From Nocardioides rubriscoriae (GTDB taxonomy: Bacteria; Actinomycetota; Actinomycetes; Propionibacteriales; Nocardioidaceae), in contig NZ_VIYJ01000012.1 of assembly GCF_008087085.1 (NCBI RefSeq), forward strand, positions 62,001-126,000: a stretch of DNA of 64,000 bases. The letters are read 5' to 3'. Each line of letters opens with the position of its first letter. Within the stretch, counting starts at the first letter, position 1. Made by a program: the position numbers and the translations under genes. The notes below the pieces were generated by a model. The model saw only the letters and a list, made by a program, of their open reading frames with translations, did not search any database and was not told the DNA's origin. This document shows, piece by piece, positions 51,723 to 60,467 of this stretch.

Positions 51723-52466
51723 CTACAGCCCCGACTCCGCGGTGCGGACCAGGATCCGCTGGCACTCCTCGCAACGCACCACCGTGTCGGCGGGCGTGGC
51801 GCGGATGACGCCGATCTCGGCCGGGTCGATGCCGATCTGGCAGCCGGTGCAGCGCCGCTGCAGCATCTCGGCGGCGCCCACGCCGTTCTTGGCGGCGCGC
51901 AGCTTGTCGTAGAGCGCGACCAGGTCGTCGGGCAGGCCCTCGGCGGCGGGCCCCCGCTCGGCCTCGATCTCGGCGAGCTCGCGGTCGATCACCGCGGTCT
52001 TCTCGTCGCGCTGCACCGCGAGCTCGGCGAGCCGCTCGTCGCTGGCGGCCAGGCGCTGCTGCAGCTCGTCGAGGGTCGCCTGGGCGGCCTCGAGCTGCTC
52101 CATGATCTCGAGCTCCTCGTCCTCGAGGGTGCCGATGCGGCGCTCCAGGGAGGCCAGCTCGTGCTGCATCCGCTCGAGGTCCTTGGGGTTGGTGATCAGG
52201 CCCTGCGCCATCCGGTCGGTGTCGCGGGCGCGGCGGGCCTTGACCTGCTCGACGTCGGTGTCGGCCCGGCGCTGGGCGGCTGTGAGGTCGTCGACGACCA
52301 CCTGCTGGTCGCGGCGCTGGTCGTCGACCTCGTGCCGGCTGGCGGTGAGTGCGGTGATCTCGACGATCTCGGGCAGGGTGGCACGCTGGTGGCGCAGCTG
52401 GTCGGCGCGGGCGTCGAGCCGCTGCACGTCGAGCAGTCGGAGCTGGGCCTCGGCGGGAGCCTTCAC
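51723..52466 (-). CDS. coiled-coil C4-type zinc-ribbon protein (Rv2229c-like)
   Basis: A 247-residue protein. Residues about 20-180 form a long antiparallel coiled coil; the C-terminus has two C-x2-C pairs (RRCTGCQIGID and VVRCEECQRIL) forming a zinc ribbon. Conserved actinobacterial protein between the Nif3-like and RNase H genes; homologues in other phyla are described as flagellar or chaperone-like factors, but function here is unknown. GTG start at 52466. Confidence 0.9.
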   Translation of the reverse strand: MKAPAEAQLRLLDVQRLDARADQLRHQRATLPEIVEITALTASRHEVDDQRRDQQVVVDDLTAAQRRADTDVEQVKARRARDTDRMAQGLITNPKDLERMQHELASLERRIGTLEDEELEIMEQLEAAQATLDELQQRLAASDERLAELAVQRDEKTAVIDRELAEIEAERGPAAEGLPDDLVALYDKLRAAKNGVGAAEMLQRRCTGCQIGIDPAEIGVIRATPADTVVRCEECQRILVRTAESGL

Positions 52467-52521
52467 GACGCGGCCTGCGGGGTCGTGCTCGGGGTCGTGC
52501 TCGGGGCGGTGCTCGGGTGGG

Positions 52522-53649
52522 TCACAGCCGCATTGTCCACGGGTCGGTGACCAGCGCGCTGACCCGGGTCTGCAGGTCGTCGCCGAGCGCGGCGACCAGT
52601 CGCGCCTCGAGGGTCGGCAACCACGTCCACTCCGCCGCCCAGTGGGCGACGTCGACCAGCGCGGGGCCGCCCTTCTCGACGAACTCCGCCGTCGGGTGGT
52701 GCCTGAGGTCGCTGGTGACGTAGACGTCGGCGTCGGTGCGCAGCACCGCGTCGAGCAGGAAGTCACCCGCACCGCCGCACACCGCGACCCGCCGCACGCG
52801 GCGCTGCGGGTCGCCGGCCACCCGGACGCCGTGGTGGGTCTGGGGCAGGGCCTCGGCGACCGCTGCGGCGAACTGCTCGAGGGTCACCGGCGTGATCGTC
52901 CCGATCCGGCCCGACCCGGTGACCACGGCCGTGCTGTCGATGCCGGTTGCGACCTCGACGACGTCGTACGCCGGCTCCTCGTAGGGGTGGGCGGAGCGGA
53001 GGGCGGCGACGACGGCGCGGCGGCGGCTGCGCGGCAGCACCACCTCGATCCGCACCTCGTCGACCTCGGCGATCTGCCCGACGGCGCCGATCGTCGGGTT
53101 GGCCCCCGCGAGCGGACGGAAGCGTCCTTGACCGGGCGTGGTGAAGGAGGCGAAGTCGTAGTCGCCGATCTCGCCGGCCCCGGCCTCGGCGAGCGCGGCC
53201 CGCACCACCGACGCCGCGTCGACCGGGACGTAGACCGTGAGCTTGTCGAGCGCCCGCCCGGGCGCCGGGACGACGGGCGCCTGGTCGGTCAGGCCCAGGG
53301 CCGTGGCCAGGGCCTCCGAGACCCCACCGACCGCCTGGTCGGCGTTGGTGTGGGCGGTCAGCAGCGCGCAGCCCGCCGCGACCAGCGCGGCCAGGGTGCG
53401 ACCCTTGGGCGTGGTCGCGGCGAAGCCGTGCACGCCCTTGAGGAACAGCGGGTGGTGCACGACGAGCAGGTCAGCTCCCCACTCCGCGGCCTCGGCAGCC
53501 ACCTCGGCGGTGACGTCGACGGCGAGCATGACCTTCGTGACCTCGGCCTCCGGGTCGCCCCAGACCAGCCCGACGGCGTCCCACGCGTCAGCGGTGTCGG
53601 GCGGGTACCAGGTGTGGAGCAGGTCGGTGATCTCTTGCAGGCGGGGCAC
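52522..53649 (-). CDS. Nif3-like dinuclear metal centre protein
   Basis: A 375-residue NIF3/YbgI (DUF34) protein. Metal-site blocks: LVVHHPLFLKGV (about residues 61-72), AHTNADQAVGGV (about 97-108), and C-terminal VDVAHWAAEW. A PII-like insertion is present in the middle (VYVPVDAASVVRAALAEAGAG and SAHPYEEPAYDVV). Hexameric metal-binding proteins of unclear reaction. Syntenic with Rv2230c. GTG start at 53649. Confidence 0.93.
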   Translation of the reverse strand: MPRLQEITDLLHTWYPPDTADAWDAVGLVWGDPEAEVTKVMLAVDVTAEVAAEAAEWGADLLVVHHPLFLKGVHGFAATTPKGRTLAALVAAGCALLTAHTNADQAVGGVSEALATALGLTDQAPVVPAPGRALDKLTVYVPVDAASVVRAALAEAGAGEIGDYDFASFTTPGQGRFRPLAGANPTIGAVGQIAEVDEVRIEVVLPRSRRRAVVAALRSAHPYEEPAYDVVEVATGIDSTAVVTGSGRIGTITPVTLEQFAAAVAEALPQTHHGVRVAGDPQRRVRRVAVCGGAGDFLLDAVLRTDADVYVTSDLRHHPTAEFVEKGGPALVDVAHWAAEWTWLPTLEARLVAALGDDLQTRVSALVTDPWTMRL

Positions 53650-53690
53650 GACCTCAGCCTAGGACGAGGGCCAGCGGAGCCACCGACGCC

Positions 53691-53731
53691 GGTCGAGGTG
53701 CGAGGAGCCCGAAGACGAGCCCCGAGACACC
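53691..53731. repeat. palindromic intergenic repeat copy 5
   Basis: Reverse-orientation copy: ggtcgaggtgcgaggagccc to gacgagccccgagacacc. It lies in the 280-bp gap between the Nif3-like gene and the acyl-CoA ligase, which otherwise shows no feature. Confidence 0.65.
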
Positions 53732-53929
53732 GCGCCGCCCCCGACGCGCCACCCGAGACAAAGCCAGTCCGGTCACCAGGCGCCCCGACCCCAGACCGAC
53801 GCCACCACACGGCGCACGTCGACGAGCCCGGTCCGCCGAGCCGGTCCCGTCCGCCGTACCAAACCGAGCGGCAGCGCTACCAGGTAGAGCGGACGGGCGG
53901 CTCGAGACCGGGCTCGGCGACCAAGACCA

Positions 53930-55495
53930 TCAGTTGACCTGGCGCTCGCGCCCCTCCCAGTACGGCGCGCGCAGCTTGAACTTCTGCAGCTTGCCGGTCG
54001 CCGTGCGGGCCAGCTCGTCGCGGAACTCGATCGACGTGGGCGCCTTGTAGCCGGCCGCCTTGTCCTTGCACCACCGGATCAGGTCGGCCTCGCTGGCCTG
54101 CTGGCCGTCGGCCAGCACCACGAGCGCCTTGATCGTCTCGCCCCACTTCTCGTCGGGCACCCCGATCACCGCCACCTCGGCGACTGCCGGGTGGCTGAAG
54201 AGCACGTCCTCGACCTCGATGGAGGAGACGTTCTCGCCGCCGGTGATGATGACGTCCTTCTTGCGGTCCTGGATCGTCACGTAGCCGTCGTCACCGATCA
54301 CTGCGCCGTCCCCGGTGTGGAACCAGCCGCCGGCCAGCGCTTTCTCGGTCTCCTCCGGCTGCTCCCAGTAGCCCTCGAGCACCACGTTGGACTGCGCGAG
54401 GAGCTCACCGCTCGGGCTCGACGTCCCGTCGCCGTCGGAGTCGTCGCCGGTCACCGACAGCCGTACGCCGAGCGCGGGCGCCCCTGCCCGGGTGAGCTTG
54501 ACCGCGCGCTCCTCGGGGGGCAGGTCGTCCCACTCGGCGCGGTGGCGGTTGACGGTGAGCAGCGGCGAGGTCTCGGTGAGCCCGTAGATCTGGATGAACT
54601 CCCAGCCGAGCTCGGCCTCGACCCGCACGACGGTCTTGGTGGGCGGCGGCGCGCCGGCCATGATGATCCGCACCTTGTCACGCCCGGGGATCTCGCCCTC
54701 CCACGACTGGGCGGCCTCGAGCACGGCGGCGGCCACGGCGGGGGCCGCGCACATCACGGTCACGCCGTGGTCGCGCACCCGCCGCAGGATCTCGGCACCG
54801 TCGACCTTGCGCAGCACGACGTGCTTGACGCCCAGCCCGGTCATCGCGAAGGGCATCCCCCACCCGTTGGCGTGGAACATCGGCAGCGTGTGCAGGTAGA
54901 CGTCGCGGTCGGTGACCCCGACGTGCATGGCGAAGGTGACCGCGTTGGTCCAGATGTTGCGGTGGGTGATCTGCACGCCCTTGGGCCGGGCGGTGGTGCC
55001 GGAGGTGTAGTTGATGGTGGCCGTGGCGTTCTCGTCGGGCTCCCAGGCCTGCGGCTCGACGCCCTCCTCGGCGTAGAGGTCGGCGTCGTCGCCGAGCACG
55101 AAGCGGTGCTCGGCGGTCACGTCGGCGAGCTCCGCGTCGAGCTCGGGGTCGACGTAGAGCACGCGGGCGCCCGAGTGCTCGACGATGTAGCGGACCTCGT
55201 CGGGGCGCAGCCGGAAGTTGACCGGCACGAGCACCCGGCCGGAGGCCACGACGCCGTAGAACGACGTCAGCAGCCGCGCGCTGTTGTGGCTGACGATGGC
55301 GACCCGGTCGCCGACCTCGATGCCGAGCTGGTCGAGCTTGGCCGCCTGACGGCGGGCCAGGGCCCCCATCTCGGCGTACGTCAGCTCACCGAGCGACGCC
55401 GCGGGCTGCTGGGGCTCGTCGACCACCCCCACCCGGTCGCCGTAGACCTGGACGGCGCGGTCGATGAAGTCGCGAGCGGTGAGCGGGACGAGCAT
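53930..55495 (-). CDS. acyl-CoA synthetase (long/medium-chain fatty-acid-CoA ligase)
   Basis: A 521-residue ANL-superfamily ligase. Motifs: TSGTTARPKGVQ (P-loop-like), FHANGWGMPF, QIYGLTETSP, TGDGAVIGDDGYVTIQDRKKD, GGENVSSIEVED, and the catalytic Lys in RTATGKLQKF. It activates a carboxylic acid as acyl-AMP, then acyl-CoA. The ATG at 55495 has GAGGAGG upstream. Monocistronic in appearance. Confidence 0.93.
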   Translation of the reverse strand: MLVPLTARDFIDRAVQVYGDRVGVVDEPQQPAASLGELTYAEMGALARRQAAKLDQLGIEVGDRVAIVSHNSARLLTSFYGVVASGRVLVPVNFRLRPDEVRYIVEHSGARVLYVDPELDAELADVTAEHRFVLGDDADLYAEEGVEPQAWEPDENATATINYTSGTTARPKGVQITHRNIWTNAVTFAMHVGVTDRDVYLHTLPMFHANGWGMPFAMTGLGVKHVVLRKVDGAEILRRVRDHGVTVMCAAPAVAAAVLEAAQSWEGEIPGRDKVRIIMAGAPPPTKTVVRVEAELGWEFIQIYGLTETSPLLTVNRHRAEWDDLPPEERAVKLTRAGAPALGVRLSVTGDDSDGDGTSSPSGELLAQSNVVLEGYWEQPEETEKALAGGWFHTGDGAVIGDDGYVTIQDRKKDVIITGGENVSSIEVEDVLFSHPAVAEVAVIGVPDEKWGETIKALVVLADGQQASEADLIRWCKDKAAGYKAPTSIEFRDELARTATGKLQKFKLRAPYWEGRERQVN

Positions 55496-55631
55496 GGATC
55501 CTCCTCGAGCGGCGGTGACGCAGGTCACTGTAGTGACGGTGGTGTTGCGTGGAGGTTGGGCCCGGACGCGGACCGGGCCCGACCGCGTGCTGCGGTCGGG
55601 CCCGGCCCGGTCGATCAGGTGGTGCTGGCGC

Positions 55632-56048
55632 TCAGGTCACCGGCCAGGTCGCCTCGGTGACCTGGCCTCCCACGACGTCGACGTCCATGACGACGTCGTC
55701 GGTGCCCTTGACGAGCAGGGAGTAGGAGCCCTCCACGACCTCGGGGTAGACCAGGGTCGGGATCACCCGCCCGTCGGGCAGCGGGCGGCGCACCACGGCC
55801 ACGTGCGGCCGGGCGTTGTGCCCGTGCCCGTGACCATGACCGTGCCCGTGACCGTGCTCGTCGTGCCCGTCATGCTCGTCGTACGACGCCAGGTCGGCGC
55901 CGGACGGCACGATGTCGATCTCCATGCCGACCATCTCGATCGGCATGGTGACGATCACCGCGCCCACGTCGTCCCCGATGTCGAGGACGACCGGACCGAA
56001 CCCCGCGTCGGGGTTCTCGGGCGAGTCGGGCAGGCGCTCCTGGCTCAA
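55632..56048 (-). CDS. small protein with poly-His/Gly loop, in DUF4331 operon
   Basis: A 138-residue protein with no signal peptide. Two beta-rich parts (VVLDIGDDVGAVIVTMPIE and PTLVYPEVVEGSYSLLVKG) flank a striking Asp/His/Gly run (HDGHDEHGHGHGHGHGHGH, about residues 59-77) that could bind Ni, Co or Zn. The family is not recognised. Its ATG overlaps the stop of the DUF4331 gene (ATGA), so the products are made together. Confidence 0.78.
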   Translation of the reverse strand: MSQERLPDSPENPDAGFGPVVLDIGDDVGAVIVTMPIEMVGMEIDIVPSGADLASYDEHDGHDEHGHGHGHGHGHGHNARPHVAVVRRPLPDGRVIPTLVYPEVVEGSYSLLVKGTDDVVMDVDVVGGQVTEATWPVT

Positions 56049-57442
56049 GAGGGCTCCGAGACCCTCGAGGTGCCCGGGACCGTGCCGTAGCCGCTGCCCG
56101 GCAGCGGCATGAACGGGAAGTGGTCCAGGATCGCCGGGCGGTTGTCGTCGGTCGTGCCGTCCTCGAGGAGGGCGGCCGCACCGTCAGGCTCGTAGTCCGG
56201 GTCGACCAGCGGGATGGTCGCACCCGCGATGGCCTTGAGCTCGATGGCGGTGATGTCGTCACCGAGCCGGCGCCCGTTGGGGAAGCCCGCAAGGTCGCCC
56301 CCGAGGATGCCGAGCTTGTTCTCGTCGGCCTGCGCCTTGGGCGGCACCGCCATGTTGAGCCGCAGCATGTCGGACTTGATCGGACCCGTGTAGTTGCGGA
56401 AGCCCGGGACCACGCCGGTCGGGATGCCGGTGAGCAGGATGGCGTCCAGGTCGGCGCGCGGCTTGTCGTAGGCCGCGAGGTTGGGGAACACCGTCGGGTA
56501 GAGGAACGGCAGGAGACCCTGCAGCTCGGGCTTCTGGACGTACTGCACGAAGTCCACGTCGTCCTTGGGCTCCGCGGCGTTCCACTTGTCCTTCTCCGAC
56601 ATCGGGATCAGGACCTCGTTGACCAGGGGGTTGCCCAGGCGCGAGACCTGCACGGCCGGACCGGTGCCGCCGTACTTGCCGAGGTTCTTCTTGAACACGC
56701 GGGCCGAGCGGCGGCTGGCCGTGGCCCACACGCCGATGGTGTTGCGGCGGTTGAGGACGATGCCATCCTGGTCCTGACCGTCGCGGGTCAGCTCGCTGGA
56801 CGGCACCTGGATCGCGATGGTGTGCACGTTGTAGGACTGCACCGAGTTGATGCCGTCCATGGCCGCCATCGGCAGCAGGTGCAGGTTGCCGAAGGGGCGC
56901 AGCGCACCGAGGTCGAAGATGCTGCCCAGGTCGACCTGGAACGCGTCGCCGCGCTGACCGGCGAAGAACTTGCGACCCCCGACCGTCTTGACGGCCGAGT
57001 CGGCGAGCGCCTCGTAGTTGGGGGTGCTGCGCGGACCGACGTTGCACGGCGGCACGGGCAGCTCACCGGTGATGTTGGTGATCTCGCCGTTCTTGATGCG
57101 CGAGACGCGGTAGGTCTGCGGCCGGTTGTAGTTGGCGCTGTCGATCGACTCGATCTGCCCGAAGTTGTAGAGGAACGTGTCGGGGTTGCGGATCTGAGTC
57201 TTGAAGCGGAACTGGTAGGTGATGTCCGCGATCGACTTCTGCGTGTTGGAGATCTTGATCTCGTAGAGCACGTCGTCGGCGAACTCGTAGAAGTTCGGAC
57301 CGCCGTTGGGCTGCTGCAGCGGGATGAAGTTGGCGATGATCACGACCTGGTTGGGCTCGGTCGGGTGCATGAACGCGTAGGTGTCGGTGCCGTCGGCACA
57401 CGGGTCCTTGGCGATCTCCGGGGCTTCGCGGTGGGAGCTCAT
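56045..57442 (-). CDS. DUF4331 family protein
   Basis: A 465-residue DUF4331 protein beginning MSSHREAPEIAKDPCADGTD, then YAFMHP, PNFYEFADDVLYEIKISN and ITYQFRF, the hallmark of the family. In many relatives this start follows a signal peptide; here the family motif begins at the initiator Met (AGGCAAG upstream), so the protein appears to have no export signal of its own. Many Asn/Asp-rich loops are compatible with a beta-propeller-like surface protein. Function unknown. Confidence 0.9.
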   Translation of the reverse strand: MSSHREAPEIAKDPCADGTDTYAFMHPTEPNQVVIIANFIPLQQPNGGPNFYEFADDVLYEIKISNTQKSIADITYQFRFKTQIRNPDTFLYNFGQIESIDSANYNRPQTYRVSRIKNGEITNITGELPVPPCNVGPRSTPNYEALADSAVKTVGGRKFFAGQRGDAFQVDLGSIFDLGALRPFGNLHLLPMAAMDGINSVQSYNVHTIAIQVPSSELTRDGQDQDGIVLNRRNTIGVWATASRRSARVFKKNLGKYGGTGPAVQVSRLGNPLVNEVLIPMSEKDKWNAAEPKDDVDFVQYVQKPELQGLLPFLYPTVFPNLAAYDKPRADLDAILLTGIPTGVVPGFRNYTGPIKSDMLRLNMAVPPKAQADENKLGILGGDLAGFPNGRRLGDDITAIELKAIAGATIPLVDPDYEPDGAAALLEDGTTDDNRPAILDHFPFMPLPGSGYGTVPGTSRVSEPS

Positions 57443-57443
57443 C

Positions 57444-57692
57444 TCACTTGCCTCCCGCCGCGTTGAGGAGCCGGGTCGCGAGGTCGCGGTCGTGGACGAC
57501 CACCTCACGCTCACCGACGAGGAGGCGGACGGTCCCCTTCTTGGGGTCGTCGACGATGGCGAGCACGGGCTCCTTGGCCCGGCTCAGGCTGGGCTTGGCC
57601 TCGGCCGCGCCGGCGGTGCCGAGCGCGGCGGCGGACGCAGCCGCGCCGACTCCTGCGACGGCCAGGAACTTCCTTCTGCTGGTGTCACTCAT
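57444..57692 (-). CDS. small Tat-signal protein, first gene of the DUF4331 operon
   Basis: An 82-residue protein with a twin-arginine signal (SRRKFLAVAGVGAAASAAAL, about residues 5-24) and an AEA cleavage region. The mature part, about 50 residues, ends in VRLLVGEREVVVHDRDLATRLL. GGGAGG precedes the ATG. It ends 1 nt before the DUF4331 start. It may be a partner or targeting subunit for the leaderless DUF4331 protein (inference). Confidence 0.78.
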   Translation of the reverse strand: MSDTSRRKFLAVAGVGAAASAAALGTAGAAEAKPSLSRAKEPVLAIVDDPKKGTVRLLVGEREVVVHDRDLATRLLNAAGGK

Positions 57693-57901
57693 TACGTGTT
57701 GCCTCCCAGGCATGGGGTCGGACCGGCCACGTGAGAGCCGGCTCACATCATCTTCGGTGCCGACGACGCCAGCGATGGGTCGAACCGGAATTGTTTTTCG
57801 CCCGACGCACGAGGACCGGCAGCGACGAGGGCCAGCCGGCCACCCGACTTCCGCACCGACACGTCCTTGTAGGCTGGGGCGCCGGTCCACACCGGCACCA
57901 C

Positions 57902-57973
57902 GGGCGTGTAGCTCAGCGGTAGAGCCCCTCGCTTACAACGAGGTGGTCGGGGGTTCGATCCCCTCCGCGCCCA
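57902..57973 (+). tRNA. tRNA-Val (anticodon TAC)
   Basis: A full cloverleaf can be folded: acceptor GGGCGTG/CGCGCCC, D-arm GCTCAGCGGTAGAGC, anticodon stem CCTCG/CGAGG around CTTACAA (anticodon TAC), and T-arm with the TTCGATC loop. The discriminator A is followed by an encoded CCA (57974-57976). UAC reads valine codons. Confidence 0.95.
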
Positions 57974-58039
57974 CCAGATCGCGTCGCCCTCGTGGACGAG
58001 CGGTCCTGCCTGCTCGCCACGCGTCGCCCCGGTCGTGGA

Positions 58040-58082
58040 AGGAGCCCGCACCGGTCACCCCCACGGAAGCCGGCGCGGGCTC
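58040..58082 (+). terminator. hairpin downstream of tRNA-Val
   Basis: ggagcccgc (58040-58048) pairs with gcgggctcc (58074-58082), 64 nt after the tRNA CCA. No T-run follows; it may be a Rho-assisted end or a processing stem. Confidence 0.4.
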
Positions 58083-58147
58083 CACCAGTCGTTCGGTGCG
58101 GCCCATCCGCCGGATGGGAGCAAGTGGAATCAGTTGCCACGATCGCG

Positions 58148-58193
58148 GAAAAAGAGTTGAACCGCTGGCGTCTCGGGTCACCAGCGGTTCAAC
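58148..58193 (-). terminator. intrinsic terminator of the peroxiredoxin transcript
   Basis: A perfect 13-bp stem: gttgaaccgctgg (58156-58168) and ccagcggttcaac (58181-58193) with a 12-nt loop. On the minus strand the stem is followed by TCTTTTT (58149-58155), a classic Rho-independent terminator. It lies about 100 nt downstream of the peroxiredoxin stop. With the hairpin at 58040 this accounts for the 320-bp gap. Confidence 0.85.
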
Positions 58194-58293
58194 AAGGAAA
58201 ACTCTACTGGGCCAACTCGCGTCGTCAACACGTTCGGCCGGATCCGGGCCAAATTACCTGCGGCGGTCTAGACCCCCTGGGGGGTAGGGGTCG

Positions 58294-58758
58294 TCAGACC
58301 GTTGCGTGCAGCTGACGAAGGTGCTCGTCGAGGTCGCGCGCCTGCGAGCTCGCGTTGTGAACCGCCCAGCGGACCCGCCCCTCGCGGTCGACGACGTACG
58401 ACGACCGCCGGGGGCACCCGCGCTCCTCGTCGAAGACGTCGTAGGCCCGCGCCACCTCGCCGTGCGGCCAGAAGTCGCTGAGCAACGGGAAGTTGAGCCC
58501 GTCCTGGTCGGCGAAGGCACGCAACGCGAACATGGGGTCGCACGACAGCCCGATCACCTCGGTGTCGAAGGTCAGGAACTCGGCGAGCCGGTCACGGATC
58601 CCGGCCATCTCGCCGGTGCAGACCCCCGAGAAGGCGAACGGGTAGAAGAGCAGGGCGACCGCCTTGTGCCCGCGGTACGACGACAACGTGACGTCCTGGC
58701 CGAACTGGTCGCGCAACGTGAAGTCCGGGGCCGGTCCCCCGAGGGCGAGTCCGCTCAC
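58294..58758 (-). CDS. AhpE-like peroxiredoxin
   Basis: A 154-residue thioredoxin-fold peroxidase closest in pattern to M. tuberculosis AhpE (PDFTLRDQFGQDVTL; FYPFAFSGVCTGEM with peroxidatic Cys; LLSDFWPHGEVARAYDVF). A further Cys occurs in RGCPRRSSYVVDREG, where AhpE has no Cys, so a resolving disulfide is possible. Reduces hydrogen peroxide or peroxynitrite. The GTG overlaps the upstream ligase stop by 4 bp; an intrinsic terminator follows. Confidence 0.92.
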   Translation of the reverse strand: MSGLALGGPAPDFTLRDQFGQDVTLSSYRGHKAVALLFYPFAFSGVCTGEMAGIRDRLAEFLTFDTEVIGLSCDPMFALRAFADQDGLNFPLLSDFWPHGEVARAYDVFDEERGCPRRSSYVVDREGRVRWAVHNASSQARDLDEHLRQLHATV

Positions 58759-60431
58759 GCGTCGCCCGACTGCGCGGAGCCGTCGTCGCCGGGCTCGTCG
58801 CCGGGCTCGTCGCCGGAGTGGGCCAGCTCGCGCTTGAGCACCTTGCCGGTCGCGTTGCGCGGCAGCTCGTCGAGGAAGACGATCTCGCGCGGCACCTTGT
58901 AGCGCGCCAGGTTGTCCTTGACCCAGGCCTTGAGGTCGTCCTCGGTCACCTGGGCGTCGGCGGCCACGACGACGAAGGCCCGCAACCGCTTGCCGAAGTC
59001 GTCGTCGTCGATGCCGACCGCAGCGACCTCCGTGACGGCCTCGTGGCGGGCCAGGCAGTCCTCGACCTCCTTGGGGAAGACGTTCTCGCCGCCGGAGACG
59101 ATCATCTCGTCGTCGCGGCCCTCGATGTAGAGCAGGCCGTCGTCGCCGAACCGGCCGACGTCGCCCGACGACATCAACCCGTCGACGACCTCCTTGTGAC
59201 CACCGCCGGTGTAGCCCTCGAAGAGCAGCCCGTTGCCGACGAAGATCCGCCCCGAGGCACCGGGCGGCACCTCGACGCCCCGCTCGTCGAGGATCTTGAC
59301 CGTCGTGGCGAACGGTGGCCGGCCCGCGGTCGCCGGGTTGGCCCGCAGGTCGGCGGGACCCGCGATCGCGGCGTAGGCGACCTCGGTCGAGCCGTAGGTG
59401 GAGTAGAGGTTGTCGCCGAACTCGTCCATCCAGGTCAGCGCGAGGTCGCCGGGCAACGCCGAGCCTGAGCTGGCCACGACCTGCAGGTCGGGCAGGTCGT
59501 AGCGGTCGCGGACCTCCTGCGGCAGCGCGAGGGTCCGCTGCAGCATCACCGGGATCACCGCCGCCGCCTGGCACCGGTGGTCCTTCAGGGTCTGCAGGAA
59601 CGCCTCGGGCTCGAAGCGGCGCCGCAGCACCACCGTCGAGCCGAGCAGCATCGACAGGCCCAGGTGGGCGTAGCCCCAGGTGTGGAACAGCGGCGCGGCG
59701 ACGTGCACGCGCTGGCCGGCACGCAAGGGGATCGACCCCAGCAGCGCCACGGCCGCCTCGACACCCGCCTCGCTGCGCGGGGCGCCCTTGGGGGTGCCGG
59801 TCGTGCCCGAGGTCAGGATGATGAGCCGCCCGTGCCGCGAGGGCGGGATGAGGTCACGGGAGTCGTGGGACTCGATGAGCGACTCGAGCGTCGGCACGTC
59901 GCCGGCCCCGCCGTCGGTCCAGCCGACGACCCGCACGTCCACGGACGCGCCTGCCACCAGCCCCGAGAACTCCTCGTCGTAGACCAGGACCTTGGGCTTG
60001 TCACGGTCGAGCACCTCGACCAGCTGAGGTCCGGCGAAGGCGGTGTTGAGGTAGATCGTGTCGGCCCCGAGCTTGGCCACGGCGATGCTGGCGTCGAGGA
60101 AGCCGCGGTGGTTGCGGCACATGATGGCGACGCCGTCACCCTCCCCCACCCCGAGCTCGCGCAGGGCGTGGGCCAGCGAGTTGGACCGGGCGTGGAGCTC
60201 TCCCCAGGTCAGCTCGCCGAGGTCGTCGACGAGGCCGACCTGGTCGGGGACCCGCACGGCGAGGGAGGTGAACCCTCCGGCCGGGCCGGCACCCCAGTCC
60301 TTGAGGGTGCGGGCGAGCCGGGCCAGGGTCACCGGCGAGTAGGGACGGATCACCCCGGCGGCGCCGAGGACCTTCAACGAGGTGCCGGCGGCGACCGCGC
60401 CTGACGTCAGCTTCTTGAGCACGGGGGTCAC
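58755..60431 (-). CDS. acyl-CoA synthetase / AMP-dependent ligase
   Basis: A 558-residue ANL ligase. Motifs: ILTSGTTGTPKGAPR, AAPLFHTWGYAHLGLSML, YSTYGSTEVAYAAIAGPADL, SSGDVGRFGDDGLLYIEGRDD, SGGENVFPKEVED and the catalytic Lys in NATGKVLKREL. Substrate not predictable. The C-terminal tail is acidic and Gly-rich (SGDEPGDEPGDDGS). Translationally coupled to the peroxiredoxin. Confidence 0.92.
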   Translation of the reverse strand: MTPVLKKLTSGAVAAGTSLKVLGAAGVIRPYSPVTLARLARTLKDWGAGPAGGFTSLAVRVPDQVGLVDDLGELTWGELHARSNSLAHALRELGVGEGDGVAIMCRNHRGFLDASIAVAKLGADTIYLNTAFAGPQLVEVLDRDKPKVLVYDEEFSGLVAGASVDVRVVGWTDGGAGDVPTLESLIESHDSRDLIPPSRHGRLIILTSGTTGTPKGAPRSEAGVEAAVALLGSIPLRAGQRVHVAAPLFHTWGYAHLGLSMLLGSTVVLRRRFEPEAFLQTLKDHRCQAAAVIPVMLQRTLALPQEVRDRYDLPDLQVVASSGSALPGDLALTWMDEFGDNLYSTYGSTEVAYAAIAGPADLRANPATAGRPPFATTVKILDERGVEVPPGASGRIFVGNGLLFEGYTGGGHKEVVDGLMSSGDVGRFGDDGLLYIEGRDDEMIVSGGENVFPKEVEDCLARHEAVTEVAAVGIDDDDFGKRLRAFVVVAADAQVTEDDLKAWVKDNLARYKVPREIVFLDELPRNATGKVLKRELAHSGDEPGDEPGDDGSAQSGDA

Positions 60432-60467
60432 CCTAGACCCGCGGCCGGACCGGGAGGTCGGGTCCCG

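Noticed and set aside
57743..58051. Minus-strand open frame across tRNA-Val giving a RGSNPRPPRCKRGALPLSYTP-like protein
   Set aside because: It is antisense to the tRNA; this sequence is a well-known artefact of tRNA loci.
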